Source: a virus. Taken from it: a stretch of 34,890 bases of DNA. Positions 6,153 to 15,100 of the stretch are shown piece after piece. Location: positions 1 through 34,890 of the IMG/VR virus record IMGVR_UViG_3300032073_000099; one strand, 5' to 3'. The notes beneath the pieces were generated by a model. It saw nothing but the letters and a program-made list of their open reading frames with translations, was not told the DNA's origin and did no database searches. The translations under genes were made by a program, and so were the position numbers. Numbering within the stretch: position 1 is the stretch's first letter; each line of letters begins with the position of its first letter.

Positions 6153-6969
6153 TTGGTATGATTGCCCTATAGTTATACCTTATTATGGTGGGAAGTATGA
6201 GTTGAGCAGAAAGTTTGTTCCTCTCATACCCCATCATGAAAGATACTTCGAAGTTTTCTCTGGAGGATTGTCCATGTTCTTTCGTAAAACAAAAGTTAAA
6301 TGGAATGTTCTTAACGATAAAGACAATAACATAGTAAATCTATATATGTGTATTATACATGAATTAGATGAGCTTGTTAAACATCTTGAGTGGATGCCTA
6401 AATCCAGAGAACTCTTTGAAAACTTTAGGACCGACATAAAAGAAAAGAAACCTATTGATATTCCAGACCCTTACCAAGCTGCAAAATATTTTTATTGCAT
6501 ACGACATAGTTTCAACAAATTGATTCACACTCCTATGTCAATGGGAAAAGATTGGAAAAGGAATTGGGAAGAAGAGTTTAAGTATTCAAGAATGAAAATC
6601 AATGGTTCAACTATTGAGAACTTAGATTTTGGAGCTCTTGTTGATAGATACAAACCCAACAGCAATGATTTTTGGTACTTAGACCCACCATATTTTATTG
6701 CAACAGACAAAGGTGATTACTATCAACACAACTTCACTGCTGAAGACCATATAAGATTGAAAGAAAAAGTAGACGAACTAGATTCTAAAGGTGCTAAATT
6801 TATGGTCTCATACGACTACAGAGAGGAAGTGTATGAGTTATACAAAAACTACAATGTAATGACCATTGATTTGAAATACATGGGTGCTACAGATGAACAC
6901 AGAGCAAAGAAAAGAAAAGAGTATTTAATATTAAACTATGAACCTGTCAATCAGACAAGTTTATTTTAA
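6139..6969 (+). CDS. Dam-type DNA adenine-N6 methyltransferase
   Basis: The 276-residue protein has the D12-class methyltransferase motifs: PYYGGK at residues 14-19 (cofactor site), YFEVFSGGLSMFF about 20 residues later, NVLNDKDNNIVNLY as the acidic-loop motif, and the catalytic DPPY at 182-185. It transfers a methyl group from S-adenosylmethionine to adenine in DNA. The start is a TTG with AGAGG about seven bases upstream; the glycine motif so near the N-terminus shows little can be missing. No partner restriction enzyme is visible, so it is probably a solitary phage methylase that protects phage DNA or marks it for replication. Target sequence not predictable. Confidence 0.88.
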   Translation: MPSLDWYDCPIVIPYYGGKYELSRKFVPLIPHHERYFEVFSGGLSMFFRKTKVKWNVLNDKDNNIVNLYMCIIHELDELVKHLEWMPKSRELFENFRTDIKEKKPIDIPDPYQAAKYFYCIRHSFNKLIHTPMSMGKDWKRNWEEEFKYSRMKINGSTIENLDFGALVDRYKPNSNDFWYLDPPYFIATDKGDYYQHNFTAEDHIRLKEKVDELDSKGAKFMVSYDYREEVYELYKNYNVMTIDLKYMGATDEHRAKKRKEYLILNYEPVNQTSLF

Positions 6970-6979
6970 AGGAGAATAG

Positions 6980-8302
6980 ATGAAGGATATAAAAGACGTT
7001 CAAGTAAAAGTTATGCCATCTAATGTTGACGCTGAAGAAGCAATGCTTGGTAGCATACTTCAAGGTGGAGATATTGAAATGGAAATAGCAATGGCTTGGA
7101 TAAGAGAAGACGAAGCACTTTATTCTACAAAGTGTATGAACATATTTCAATGTATGAAAAACTTGTACAATAATAAAGTTCCTATTGATACAATTACATT
7201 ATCTGATAAGATGCAAGATATGTTTGGATTGAAAGATAGTTTGTACATATTAGATTTACAGGATAAAAGTCCTAGTAAAGTAAAAGTAGAATACTATGCT
7301 AAGATTGTATGGGAAAGATATGTTCAAAGAGAGACTGCTAAATCTGCTCAAGACTTACTTAATGCTAGTTATGAAAACTACAATGAGGTAGGTAGAATTA
7401 TTGAGAACCATAGCAAACTTATTGATGAACTAAGAAACATACAACCTTCCAAAGCAAGAGACATTTCTGATATTATTGAAGAAACTAACGTAGCATTGCA
7501 AGAACAATCTAATACAATACAGTTTGGTCTTGGTAAACTTGACAACTTCGCAGGTGGTATGACTCGTAAAGAAATTACTGTATTGGGTGGTAGACCTGGC
7601 CATGGTAAAACTACGTTAATGTTGAACATTGTGCGAGGTTTGATTGAACAAGGATACAATGTAATGCTATTTAATCGTGAGATGAGTAATGTAGAAACAA
7701 TGAAGAAATTGTACGTCATGGAATCTAGAGACATTACATACTCAATGATTCGTTCTGGAATAACAGATGATAAGAAACCAGCTCTTACTAGTGTGTCTGA
7801 ATATGTTAAGAATAAGTATGAAAATCTTACAGCATTTGACGACATACGAGGATTAGATGATTGTATTCGTGAAATCAATAAAGGTAAACCCGATGTTATT
7901 ATTGATGATTACATTCAATTGATTGATGTAGGAATGACAAACAAAGATAGAAGGTTTGAAATTGAGAAGATTGTACAAGATTACAAATGGGCAGTTAAAC
8001 AAAACAATTGTTCTGCAATTCTTGTATCTCAACTAAATCGTGATATTGAAAAGCGATTCGACCCTAGACCTAGAATGAGTGACTATGCAGAATCTGGTGT
8101 AATAGAACAAACAGCAGAGTCAGCAATGTTCGTTTTCTATGGATACAACTTTGATAGTGATAAATACAACAGATACAAAAGTGAAGTCATTGTAGCTAAA
8201 AGCAGATATGGTACTATTGGAACCTACCCAATGGGATTCAATGGTAACAAGTGCAAATTTTACAATGACCATAAAGAGGCGGAACGAGACACAGTTGCGT
8301 AA
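6980..8302 (+). CDS. dnaB: Replicative DNA helicase, DnaB family
   Basis: The 440-residue protein has the DnaB layout: an N-terminal domain opening with VDAEEAMLGSIL, then a RecA-fold motor with Walker A GRPGHGKT (about 204-211), Walker B VIIDDYIQLI (about 305-314), a switch region VSQLNRDIEKR and the C-terminal EQTAESAMFVFYG segment with VAKSRYGTIG. It unwinds DNA as a hexamer at the replication fork. No primase domain is fused to it and none is seen nearby, so priming would need a gene outside the window or the host primase. AAAGGAG precedes the ATG. Slightly shorter than typical bacterial DnaB. Confidence 0.93.
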   Translation: MKDIKDVQVKVMPSNVDAEEAMLGSILQGGDIEMEIAMAWIREDEALYSTKCMNIFQCMKNLYNNKVPIDTITLSDKMQDMFGLKDSLYILDLQDKSPSKVKVEYYAKIVWERYVQRETAKSAQDLLNASYENYNEVGRIIENHSKLIDELRNIQPSKARDISDIIEETNVALQEQSNTIQFGLGKLDNFAGGMTRKEITVLGGRPGHGKTTLMLNIVRGLIEQGYNVMLFNREMSNVETMKKLYVMESRDITYSMIRSGITDDKKPALTSVSEYVKNKYENLTAFDDIRGLDDCIREINKGKPDVIIDDYIQLIDVGMTNKDRRFEIEKIVQDYKWAVKQNNCSAILVSQLNRDIEKRFDPRPRMSDYAESGVIEQTAESAMFVFYGYNFDSDKYNRYKSEVIVAKSRYGTIGTYPMGFNGNKCKFYNDHKEAERDTVA

Positions 8303-8585
8303 ATCTTGTAGGGGATGCTACTATGGCATCGGAGAAAAATGTTATTGGTTTAGAGATGTTGAAGGAACATCCCCTAAAGAGATTCCTGTAAGTGTTTTTG
8401 ATAAAGGATGTAAACATTATAAAAATACTAATATGGTAGATTCAGAATCAGAACTACTTATATTAATATCAAATAAGTTTGATGGAGAGATACTTAGCGA
8501 TAAGTATGAAATATATAAAAAACCTTACAAAAAGAAATATGTAAAAAGTTCACATAACTATTCATATAGGAGAGATGCACAATGA
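8265..8585 (+). CDS. Small cysteine-containing protein of unknown function
   Basis: The frame runs to 8585, where its TGA overlaps the next ATG. The start is uncertain: ATG 8265 (106 residues) lacks a ribosome site, while TTG 8295 (96 residues) would give a short overlap with the helicase. The conserved-looking part is CRGCYYGIGEKCYWF followed by GCKHYK, four cysteines and a histidine that could bind zinc. The C-terminus is lysine- and tyrosine-rich (KKPYKKKYVKSSHNY). Likely a small nucleic-acid-binding partner for replication; not identified. Confidence 0.55.
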   Translation: MTIKRRNETQLRKSCRGCYYGIGEKCYWFRDVEGTSPKEIPVSVFDKGCKHYKNTNMVDSESELLILISNKFDGEILSDKYEIYKKPYKKKYVKSSHNYSYRRDAQ

Positions 8586-9097
8586 ATAAAACAGTAATAG
8601 GAATAGACCCTGGCGCTAATGGAGCTATTAGTTTTACAACAACAAATGATAAGAAAAGAAAGAAAAATGGAATAACTGCATACAAATGCAATAAACTAAT
8701 ATCTGGAAGGTCAATTATATGTACTATGGCAAAGTCAGCATATAATAGAGGTGAGTTTAAAGAAGTAACAGCTTACATAGAAAAAGTCCATGCAATGCCT
8801 CATGATGGTAGAAGTTCTTTGTTTAAGTTTGGAGTAAATTATGGAGTTTGGTTGGGAATACTAAACGCTCAACAAATTCAAACAATAGAAGTGTCACCAC
8901 AAAAATGGATGAGATGGTGGGAAACAAAATTAGGTATTAAACTTCCAAAAGAAAAAAAAGACAGAAAAAATAAACTTAAAGAAATAGCTTCTAATTATAT
9001 TAACGTTGAACAAAAAGTTACTTTATGGAACGCAGATAGTATATTAATAACAATGTATGGAATATACATGGAAAAGGAGAAAGAAAATGGAATGTAA
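8582..9097 (+). CDS. RuvC-like Holliday junction resolvase
   Basis: The 171-residue protein fits the RNase H-fold RuvC group. GIDPGANGAI near the N-terminus carries the first catalytic Asp (Asp9), YIEKVH carries Glu67, a GVNYGVWLGIL helix follows, then VSPQKWMRW, and NADSILI near the end holds the last acidic residue (Asp152). Such enzymes cut four-way junctions formed in replication and recombination so phage DNA can be packaged. It starts with an ATGA overlap with the preceding gene and closes the replication module. Length matches the family. Confidence 0.82.
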   Translation: MNKTVIGIDPGANGAISFTTTNDKKRKKNGITAYKCNKLISGRSIICTMAKSAYNRGEFKEVTAYIEKVHAMPHDGRSSLFKFGVNYGVWLGILNAQQIQTIEVSPQKWMRWWETKLGIKLPKEKKDRKNKLKEIASNYINVEQKVTLWNADSILITMYGIYMEKEKENGM

Positions 9098-9272
9098 AGA
9101 TAGTATAGACGTATGGATTAAAACTTGTAGTAGTTTAAAAGACACTATAAAATTAGCAGTAAAAAAAAATGATTCAGATTTTATTATTGAATTGTTAGAA
9201 AAATTTAGAGAAGCAACTGAACAATTAGAAACGTTAATTAAAATGAGTAAAAAAGAAAGATTTACAGCATAA
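9087..9272 (+). CDS. Short coiled-coil protein, last early gene
   Basis: ATG 9087 is chosen because AAGGAG lies seven bases upstream; an in-frame start at 9057 lies inside the resolvase gene without a site. The 61-residue product is helical and charged (SLKDTIKLAVKKNDSDFIIE, then LLEKFREATEQLETLIKMSK). Function unknown. It is the last plus-strand gene, followed by a terminator where the two arms converge. Confidence 0.55.
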   Translation: MECKDSIDVWIKTCSSLKDTIKLAVKKNDSDFIIELLEKFREATEQLETLIKMSKKERFTA

Positions 9273-9292
9273 TCTCCTTATGCTGACTAGAA

Positions 9293-9326
9293 AACGAGGG
9301 GGTAAGTTTTTACTTACCTCTTCGTT
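9293..9326. terminator. Convergent (bidirectional) terminator hairpin
   Basis: Bases 9293-9307 pair with 9312-9326 (15 pairs, two G-T wobbles) around a TTTT loop, between the convergent early and late operons. On the minus strand the stem is followed by a run of four U residues (complement of 9291-9294), suiting intrinsic termination of the late operon. The plus-strand U-run is weaker. The stem includes the stop codon and last codons of the 943-residue late gene. Confidence 0.75.
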
Positions 9327-12141
9327 CTAATTCTCTTAAAGAATTTTGTACGTCCATTGGTAAACCTTGATATTTTTTTCTTTTAGTTTTCTTTTCTAAT
9401 CTATCAAAGTAATAACTTGGAAATTTATCTTCTACAAATGGAACAAAAGAATCTTGCATAAAAGTATAATCACTTTTCTTTTTTGGAAACAAAGTAAGTT
9501 CTTGTGCAATTGATGTTTTAAGTCCGTAAACTCCTCCTCTTGCAATCATTGGTATAAACCTATCAACTGCTCTTCCAGCAAATTGATTGAGTAGTTTTAC
9601 ATCTCTAACAAATTTGTCTGTGTTGTCGTCACTTGTAAAATCACCAGTATTAATAAGTAAGTTATCTAAATATTCATTATCAGCATTTATTAGTTCTGAT
9701 TGAATACCTATATCCATTAATGTACCAAATGTGGGACCGAGTTTAGAACCAATAATGCCTTTTCCATAAAAATTATTATTTAATTTTTGTATTTCTTTTT
9801 CATCATCTAAGTCTGTTGTAAATAATAATGCTATGTCTTTTGCAAATTCAAGACCTACATGCTCTATTAATGTTTGATTAACTCCAAATATTGCACCAAC
9901 AACTGCTGGAGCTAATACATAAGCTGTAGTCATATTCATTGCTTTATAAACACCATTAGCATCTTTTACCCAATTAAAAAAATTATCATCGCCCAAAGCT
10001 TGTAAGTCACCTTTAGCTTCTTTATATATAGCATAGTTTCTTTCCATAAATTCCATACCATAATGTTGAAACTGAAAGACAAATTGTCCTATACCTTCTC
10101 TTAAGTTTCTTGCTTTAGCATAAGCATTATAGTCAAAGTGATTTAATATAACCATATTCTTAGCATAGTTAGTTGCTAATCTATCTATTTCACTTTCTTG
10201 TGTTCTTTTTATTTCACCACTTTGTATTTTTTGTTCTAAGTCTTTTAAAAAAATACTATTCTGACTTAGTTCTTTGTGTATAGAACCAAAAGCTATTTTA
10301 AATGTTGCTTTTCTATTTTTATTTTCAGCATATCTATGAAAACCACTACTCTTTTGAGCTAAATAACTTGAACCTCTAGCAAATATTTTTAAACCTTTAT
10401 ATACAAAGTTTTCATCACCGATGTAAATTATTTTCCCTGTTTCTGGGTCTATTTTTCTTATTTTAGTAAGTGGTTTATCTACTTTTACACCAGATTCTAA
10501 AGCAGCTTCAGATGTATCCATTAATAAATTAGCATTTTTTAATATCTCGCTTTCATTTATATCTATACCAACTCTTGCCATATATGCTTTTGATTCTCTC
10601 ATTGCTTGTCTACCAATAGTACCATAATTCATAAGGTACTGAGTAGAGTTTCTAGCTGCGGAACGTAAACTAAATCCTAATTTATTTGTAAACTGATAAG
10701 ACAAAAGAGTTCTTCTAATTAATTCAGCAGAACCTTCTTGTTTTGATGTTCCATTGAATGTTCCATATATACTTTCTATTATATCTACAACTTTACCAGA
10801 ATAATCAGATTCAGAATTGTATGTTTGCTTAGCATTGTTTACTGCTTTTAAAAAGCTACTATTTAAAAATGTTGTTGTATTAAATTTATTTATATTGTGG
10901 ATATAACTATTTACAACATCTATAAAGTTTTTACTGTATTCGTAATCGGTATTTTGTGTTCTTGCTTTAGCATGATTTGTTACCCAAAAGTTCATACCCT
11001 CAATAACATCATCTATTGATTTTTTTTCTTTAACTAAATCAAGACCACTAACATACATATCCTCAATATGCCCCATTAATCCATCCATCATAGTATTATT
11101 TAAGTCTCTTACATAATGTGGAAAATAACCATCCTCTTTGTATTTAGGCATCAATTCAGACAGTAATTTTTCTCTTATATTAACTAATGATTCTTCAGTT
11201 CCTCTAAAATCTTGTCTGCCTCTAATTCTTTCTATTGTAGCATTTATAACTTCTGTTATTCCATTCCTTAAATCTTTGTAAGAATCTGTCATCAAATCAT
11301 TGTATGCTTTTAAAGCTGGTACAAAGTTATCAGAAACTCCAACTTGATTAAAATATTTAAAATACTCATCTCTGTTTAATCTTACAAGTTTCGTACCATC
11401 ATCATATTGCTTTACTCTTTGACTTGCATCTTTATTTGTTTTTGCTAATTCAACTTCATCTTGATATTTTGCTTTAATAGCTGAAGGAGTTACATCTTCA
11501 ACAAGTTTTATAAAATCTGTAAAACTTTTCATAGTGCCTTTACTTTCAAAGTTTCTTAAATCTTGTTTTCTTTTTGCTATCTCTTCTTTATCACCACTAT
11601 CTAATGCCTTAACATATTCCAATTCTATTTTTCTATATCTGTCTAATGCTTTATTTACATCTCTATCAGAAAGTTTTTTACCAATGGGTAATTCACTAGA
11701 TGATTTTATAAACTCTAAAACATCTGTAAACTTTTTTTCTAATTCAAGAGACCTTCTACTATCACTCTCAACAATTCTTCTTACATCTTTTAATGTTTCA
11801 AACAAAACAGGGTCTGCTTTACCTAACATTGTTCCAGTCATAAAACCTTCAAATGCTTTAAATGGACTGATTTTATCATTGCTTACTCTATTTGCGTATG
11901 AATCTAAATCTTTTAAAAATGCATTGATACTACCAGAAGTAAGAAAAGGACTACCTTGCTTTTCACCTATTAATACAGCAGTTTCTATTGGCAATTGAAA
12001 CCTAGACTCAAACATAGATATAGCAGAATCATATGGAGTTTGTATATTCTTAGCAACAGAATTTTTATTAGCCCATTTTTCTATACCATCAAGAAGTTTT
12101 ACTGCTTTTTTATTTTTCACTTGTCCACAATCTACAGGCAA
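9310..12141 (-). CDS. Large virion-associated protein following the RNA polymerase-like gene
   Basis: This 943-residue protein starts at TTG with GGAGG seven bases upstream and overlaps the giant polymerase-like gene by ten bases, so the two are co-translated. It is mostly charged helix. The C-terminal third contains GIGQFVFQFQHYGMEFMERN (about 685-705) and a hydrophobic segment AYVLAPAVVGAIFGV (about 738-752), which may contact or cross a membrane. No enzyme motif is visible. The likeliest role is an internal or ejected virion protein working with the polymerase-like protein, or a split-off C-terminal domain of it. It is the last gene of the late operon. Confidence 0.7.
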   Translation of the reverse strand: MPVDCGQVKNKKAVKLLDGIEKWANKNSVAKNIQTPYDSAISMFESRFQLPIETAVLIGEKQGSPFLTSGSINAFLKDLDSYANRVSNDKISPFKAFEGFMTGTMLGKADPVLFETLKDVRRIVESDSRRSLELEKKFTDVLEFIKSSSELPIGKKLSDRDVNKALDRYRKIELEYVKALDSGDKEEIAKRKQDLRNFESKGTMKSFTDFIKLVEDVTPSAIKAKYQDEVELAKTNKDASQRVKQYDDGTKLVRLNRDEYFKYFNQVGVSDNFVPALKAYNDLMTDSYKDLRNGITEVINATIERIRGRQDFRGTEESLVNIREKLLSELMPKYKEDGYFPHYVRDLNNTMMDGLMGHIEDMYVSGLDLVKEKKSIDDVIEGMNFWVTNHAKARTQNTDYEYSKNFIDVVNSYIHNINKFNTTTFLNSSFLKAVNNAKQTYNSESDYSGKVVDIIESIYGTFNGTSKQEGSAELIRRTLLSYQFTNKLGFSLRSAARNSTQYLMNYGTIGRQAMRESKAYMARVGIDINESEILKNANLLMDTSEAALESGVKVDKPLTKIRKIDPETGKIIYIGDENFVYKGLKIFARGSSYLAQKSSGFHRYAENKNRKATFKIAFGSIHKELSQNSIFLKDLEQKIQSGEIKRTQESEIDRLATNYAKNMVILNHFDYNAYAKARNLREGIGQFVFQFQHYGMEFMERNYAIYKEAKGDLQALGDDNFFNWVKDANGVYKAMNMTTAYVLAPAVVGAIFGVNQTLIEHVGLEFAKDIALLFTTDLDDEKEIQKLNNNFYGKGIIGSKLGPTFGTLMDIGIQSELINADNEYLDNLLINTGDFTSDDNTDKFVRDVKLLNQFAGRAVDRFIPMIARGGVYGLKTSIAQELTLFPKKKSDYTFMQDSFVPFVEDKFPSYYFDRLEKKTKRKKYQGLPMDVQNSLRELERRGK

Positions 12142-15100
12142 TCTTGAGCCTCCCTCATTTTAAATATTTTTTCTTTACCAGAATCTTTAAATGGCATTTG
12201 TCTTACACCATTAACTAAAGAAGTTTCTACTTCATTAAAACTTTTAAGCATATTTAATAATCTTTTAGGTTTTTTAACTAACGTAGGTTCAAACTTAATA
12301 TATTTATTAAATTTATATAATTTATTATTTTTTAAACTTTCTGGTTCTCCATCGTCCCCTTCAACATCATATATTTTTTTCTTTGATAATTTTTCAAAGT
12401 CTTCATCTAAAGACAATCTTTTTTCTATATATTTTATAGGATTAACATAGTCTCTTTTATACATATACTCTTCTATATCATTTAATTTAGTTAAAAAATT
12501 AATGTAATCTTGTTCTTTTTTATTTGGCATTAGTTCCACATAGTCTCTATACATACCTATAACAGATTTATTTATTGTAGAAAAATCATTTGTTGGTAAC
12601 GATTCAGATAACCAATTAAATTGATTGTTATTTTTTATTCTTCTTTGCATATCTTTATCAAAAGGCATTATTCCAACTTTATCTAACATCATATCTTTTT
12701 CTGACCTTATTGATACATCTTTATTAAAAAACTTTCTATAATAATCATTACCTTTAATTATTTGGTCTAATGATACTTCAACTGCTTCTCTTAAATTTCG
12801 TTGTTCAGAAAACTCCATACCAATAGTTTTTTTACCACTTGCTATTCCAGCTAATACTTGAATACCATGAGAATATCTTTTTGATTCTTTATATGGTATA
12901 GATATTGGTCTATTATTAAAAACGCCTATAGCATCTCTGTTTCTTATAGGTTCCATATAGGCAAACATAAACTTTAATCCATGTTGTTCTATTTTTTCTA
13001 ATAAATATTTTTGTCTTAATTCAAATACATTAGATATTCCACTAGAATGCATTGCTACATAATCAATCATTTTAGAATTTGTTAATATAGACCTTTTTTG
13101 ACCAAATGGTAAAAGTTCATCAAGTAATGTATTAGAACCTAATGTTTGTTTGTTAAAACTTTTTATAGCATCTAAATCAGACTTTTGTTCTTTAGTTAAG
13201 GATTCTGTCCAATTGTCGTATTGGTATCCTCTTGGACTGCTTTTAAGTAAAGCACTTAGTGTATTTGCATGAACAAGAGACCTTTTTAAATTACTATCAT
13301 CAACAGAAATATATTCTTTATACTTTAAATCTGAAGGATTTATTTTAGATATATCTTTTTTATAATCTTCTTGAAATTTTTCTTTTAATTTATTTATTAC
13401 ATAATCTAGTTTGTTAATTTTATCTTTTTTCCATTTCCATCCATAACTAGATTTTCTTATTATTTCTTTTTTATTTGATAATCTTTTTATAGAAGATATA
13501 CTTTTATTAAAACTCCTAGTATCAGCAACAACATCTTTAGTAAACTTATCTAAATCACGTCTTTGTTCTGTATTTACTTTTTCATAATCTGGATACCTAT
13601 CTTCACTTTGTTCTTTTGAATCTTTGTAATTAGAAGGAGATGATATTAAAGAATCAAACCAATTTTCAATTTGAAGATAAACACTCGTATCTAATGTGTA
13701 TTGTTTTCTTTCTTCAAACAAATCTTTTTTAGCTATTTGAACAGCTATTCTATCTAAATATCCACCACCATTACCATCATATATATCTCTTGTTTTTTTA
13801 TCAATAGACTTAAATCTTCCTTGTTCTTTATCCAACAATGCATCTAAATATTTCTGGTCATCTTTTTTCAAAACTTTTCTTTTAAATTTTAATTGCTTTG
13901 CTAAAGAATCATATATGTTCTTATGAAACTCTCTAAAGTTTTTAGCACCTATTTGCAAGTCATAGAATGTTGTTTTTCTAGGATTACCACCTGAATAAGA
14001 CTTGTCTCCAAAAGCATTTAATAATTTATTTTGTTGACTTAAAAACTCTCTTAATACAAGTTTATCTGCTTCATTTAAATCTTCAGTTGCTTTAAACTTA
14101 TTACTTTCTTTGTCTAGTTTGAACTTTTGAAATATTCTTACTCGTTTACCATCAGAATTTTGACCATTAGCTAATATATCTTTTAAATCGCTTGCCCTTG
14201 CTTCTAGTGGAGATATAGAACTTCTGTTATCTGGAAATAAAAAATCATCCGACCATTCATATATATTAGAAGATATATTACGATTTAATGAATTAGCTCC
14301 ATCTAATATATACTGTGTTTCATAAGCACTTCTTTGATAATATGCTAACGTTCTTGTATCTACAGTAACAAACTCATCATCTCCAGATTTATACAATTTT
14401 CCCGGTCCATCAAAATTATTTGTTTCTTTATTTTCTTTTACATTTAAATCCCATTTTTCTCTTTCTACAGAATCAAATAAATAATTATCGTTTGCAAGAT
14501 TTTGAAGATAGTTTATTTTTCTAGGAGTTTTCTGAACAATACCTATACCTCTTTTATATCCAATGCTAGTACCTATCTTTTTTAACATCGTTCTATTAGA
14601 TGACTTAGCATCAAGTTGAAATGTAAAGTTTGAAGGAGATTGAGCATTTTCAGGGTCTATACCTTGAACATGAAATGCTTGATTTCTTTTGATATAGTCA
14701 AACATAAAGTCACTATGAGCAAAAAAGTAATCTACTTTATCAGCATCGTAATCGCCCTCATATGTATTTACAATATCCCAACTATTAACTTCAACAGCCA
14801 ATCCAGAATCTTCAGGTAAAAATCCTTTTAGTCCTAATAAAGTTATATCATCTGGTCTTGTTCTTGGGTTTCTTCTAGATATTATACCCAATTCATATCT
14901 TGTATTTGTTATTTCAGATGTAGCTTCTAAAAATTGATGAATACTTTCTATAGTAGAATTTTCAGTAAGTAAATCTTTAGTAAAATATTTTTCATCACTT
15001 TTAGGTATTTTACCTTCAATATCTTTTATAAAATCATCAATAGTAAAAGTTTTTGTATTTTGAAGTATTCTTATATCTTTTCCTTCTTTTGAAAGAACAG

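Noticed and set aside
11534-11998. 154-codon plus-strand ORF opposite the 943-residue gene
   Set aside because: Antisense shadow of a continuous coding frame; Ser/Leu-rich product with no motif or ribosome site.
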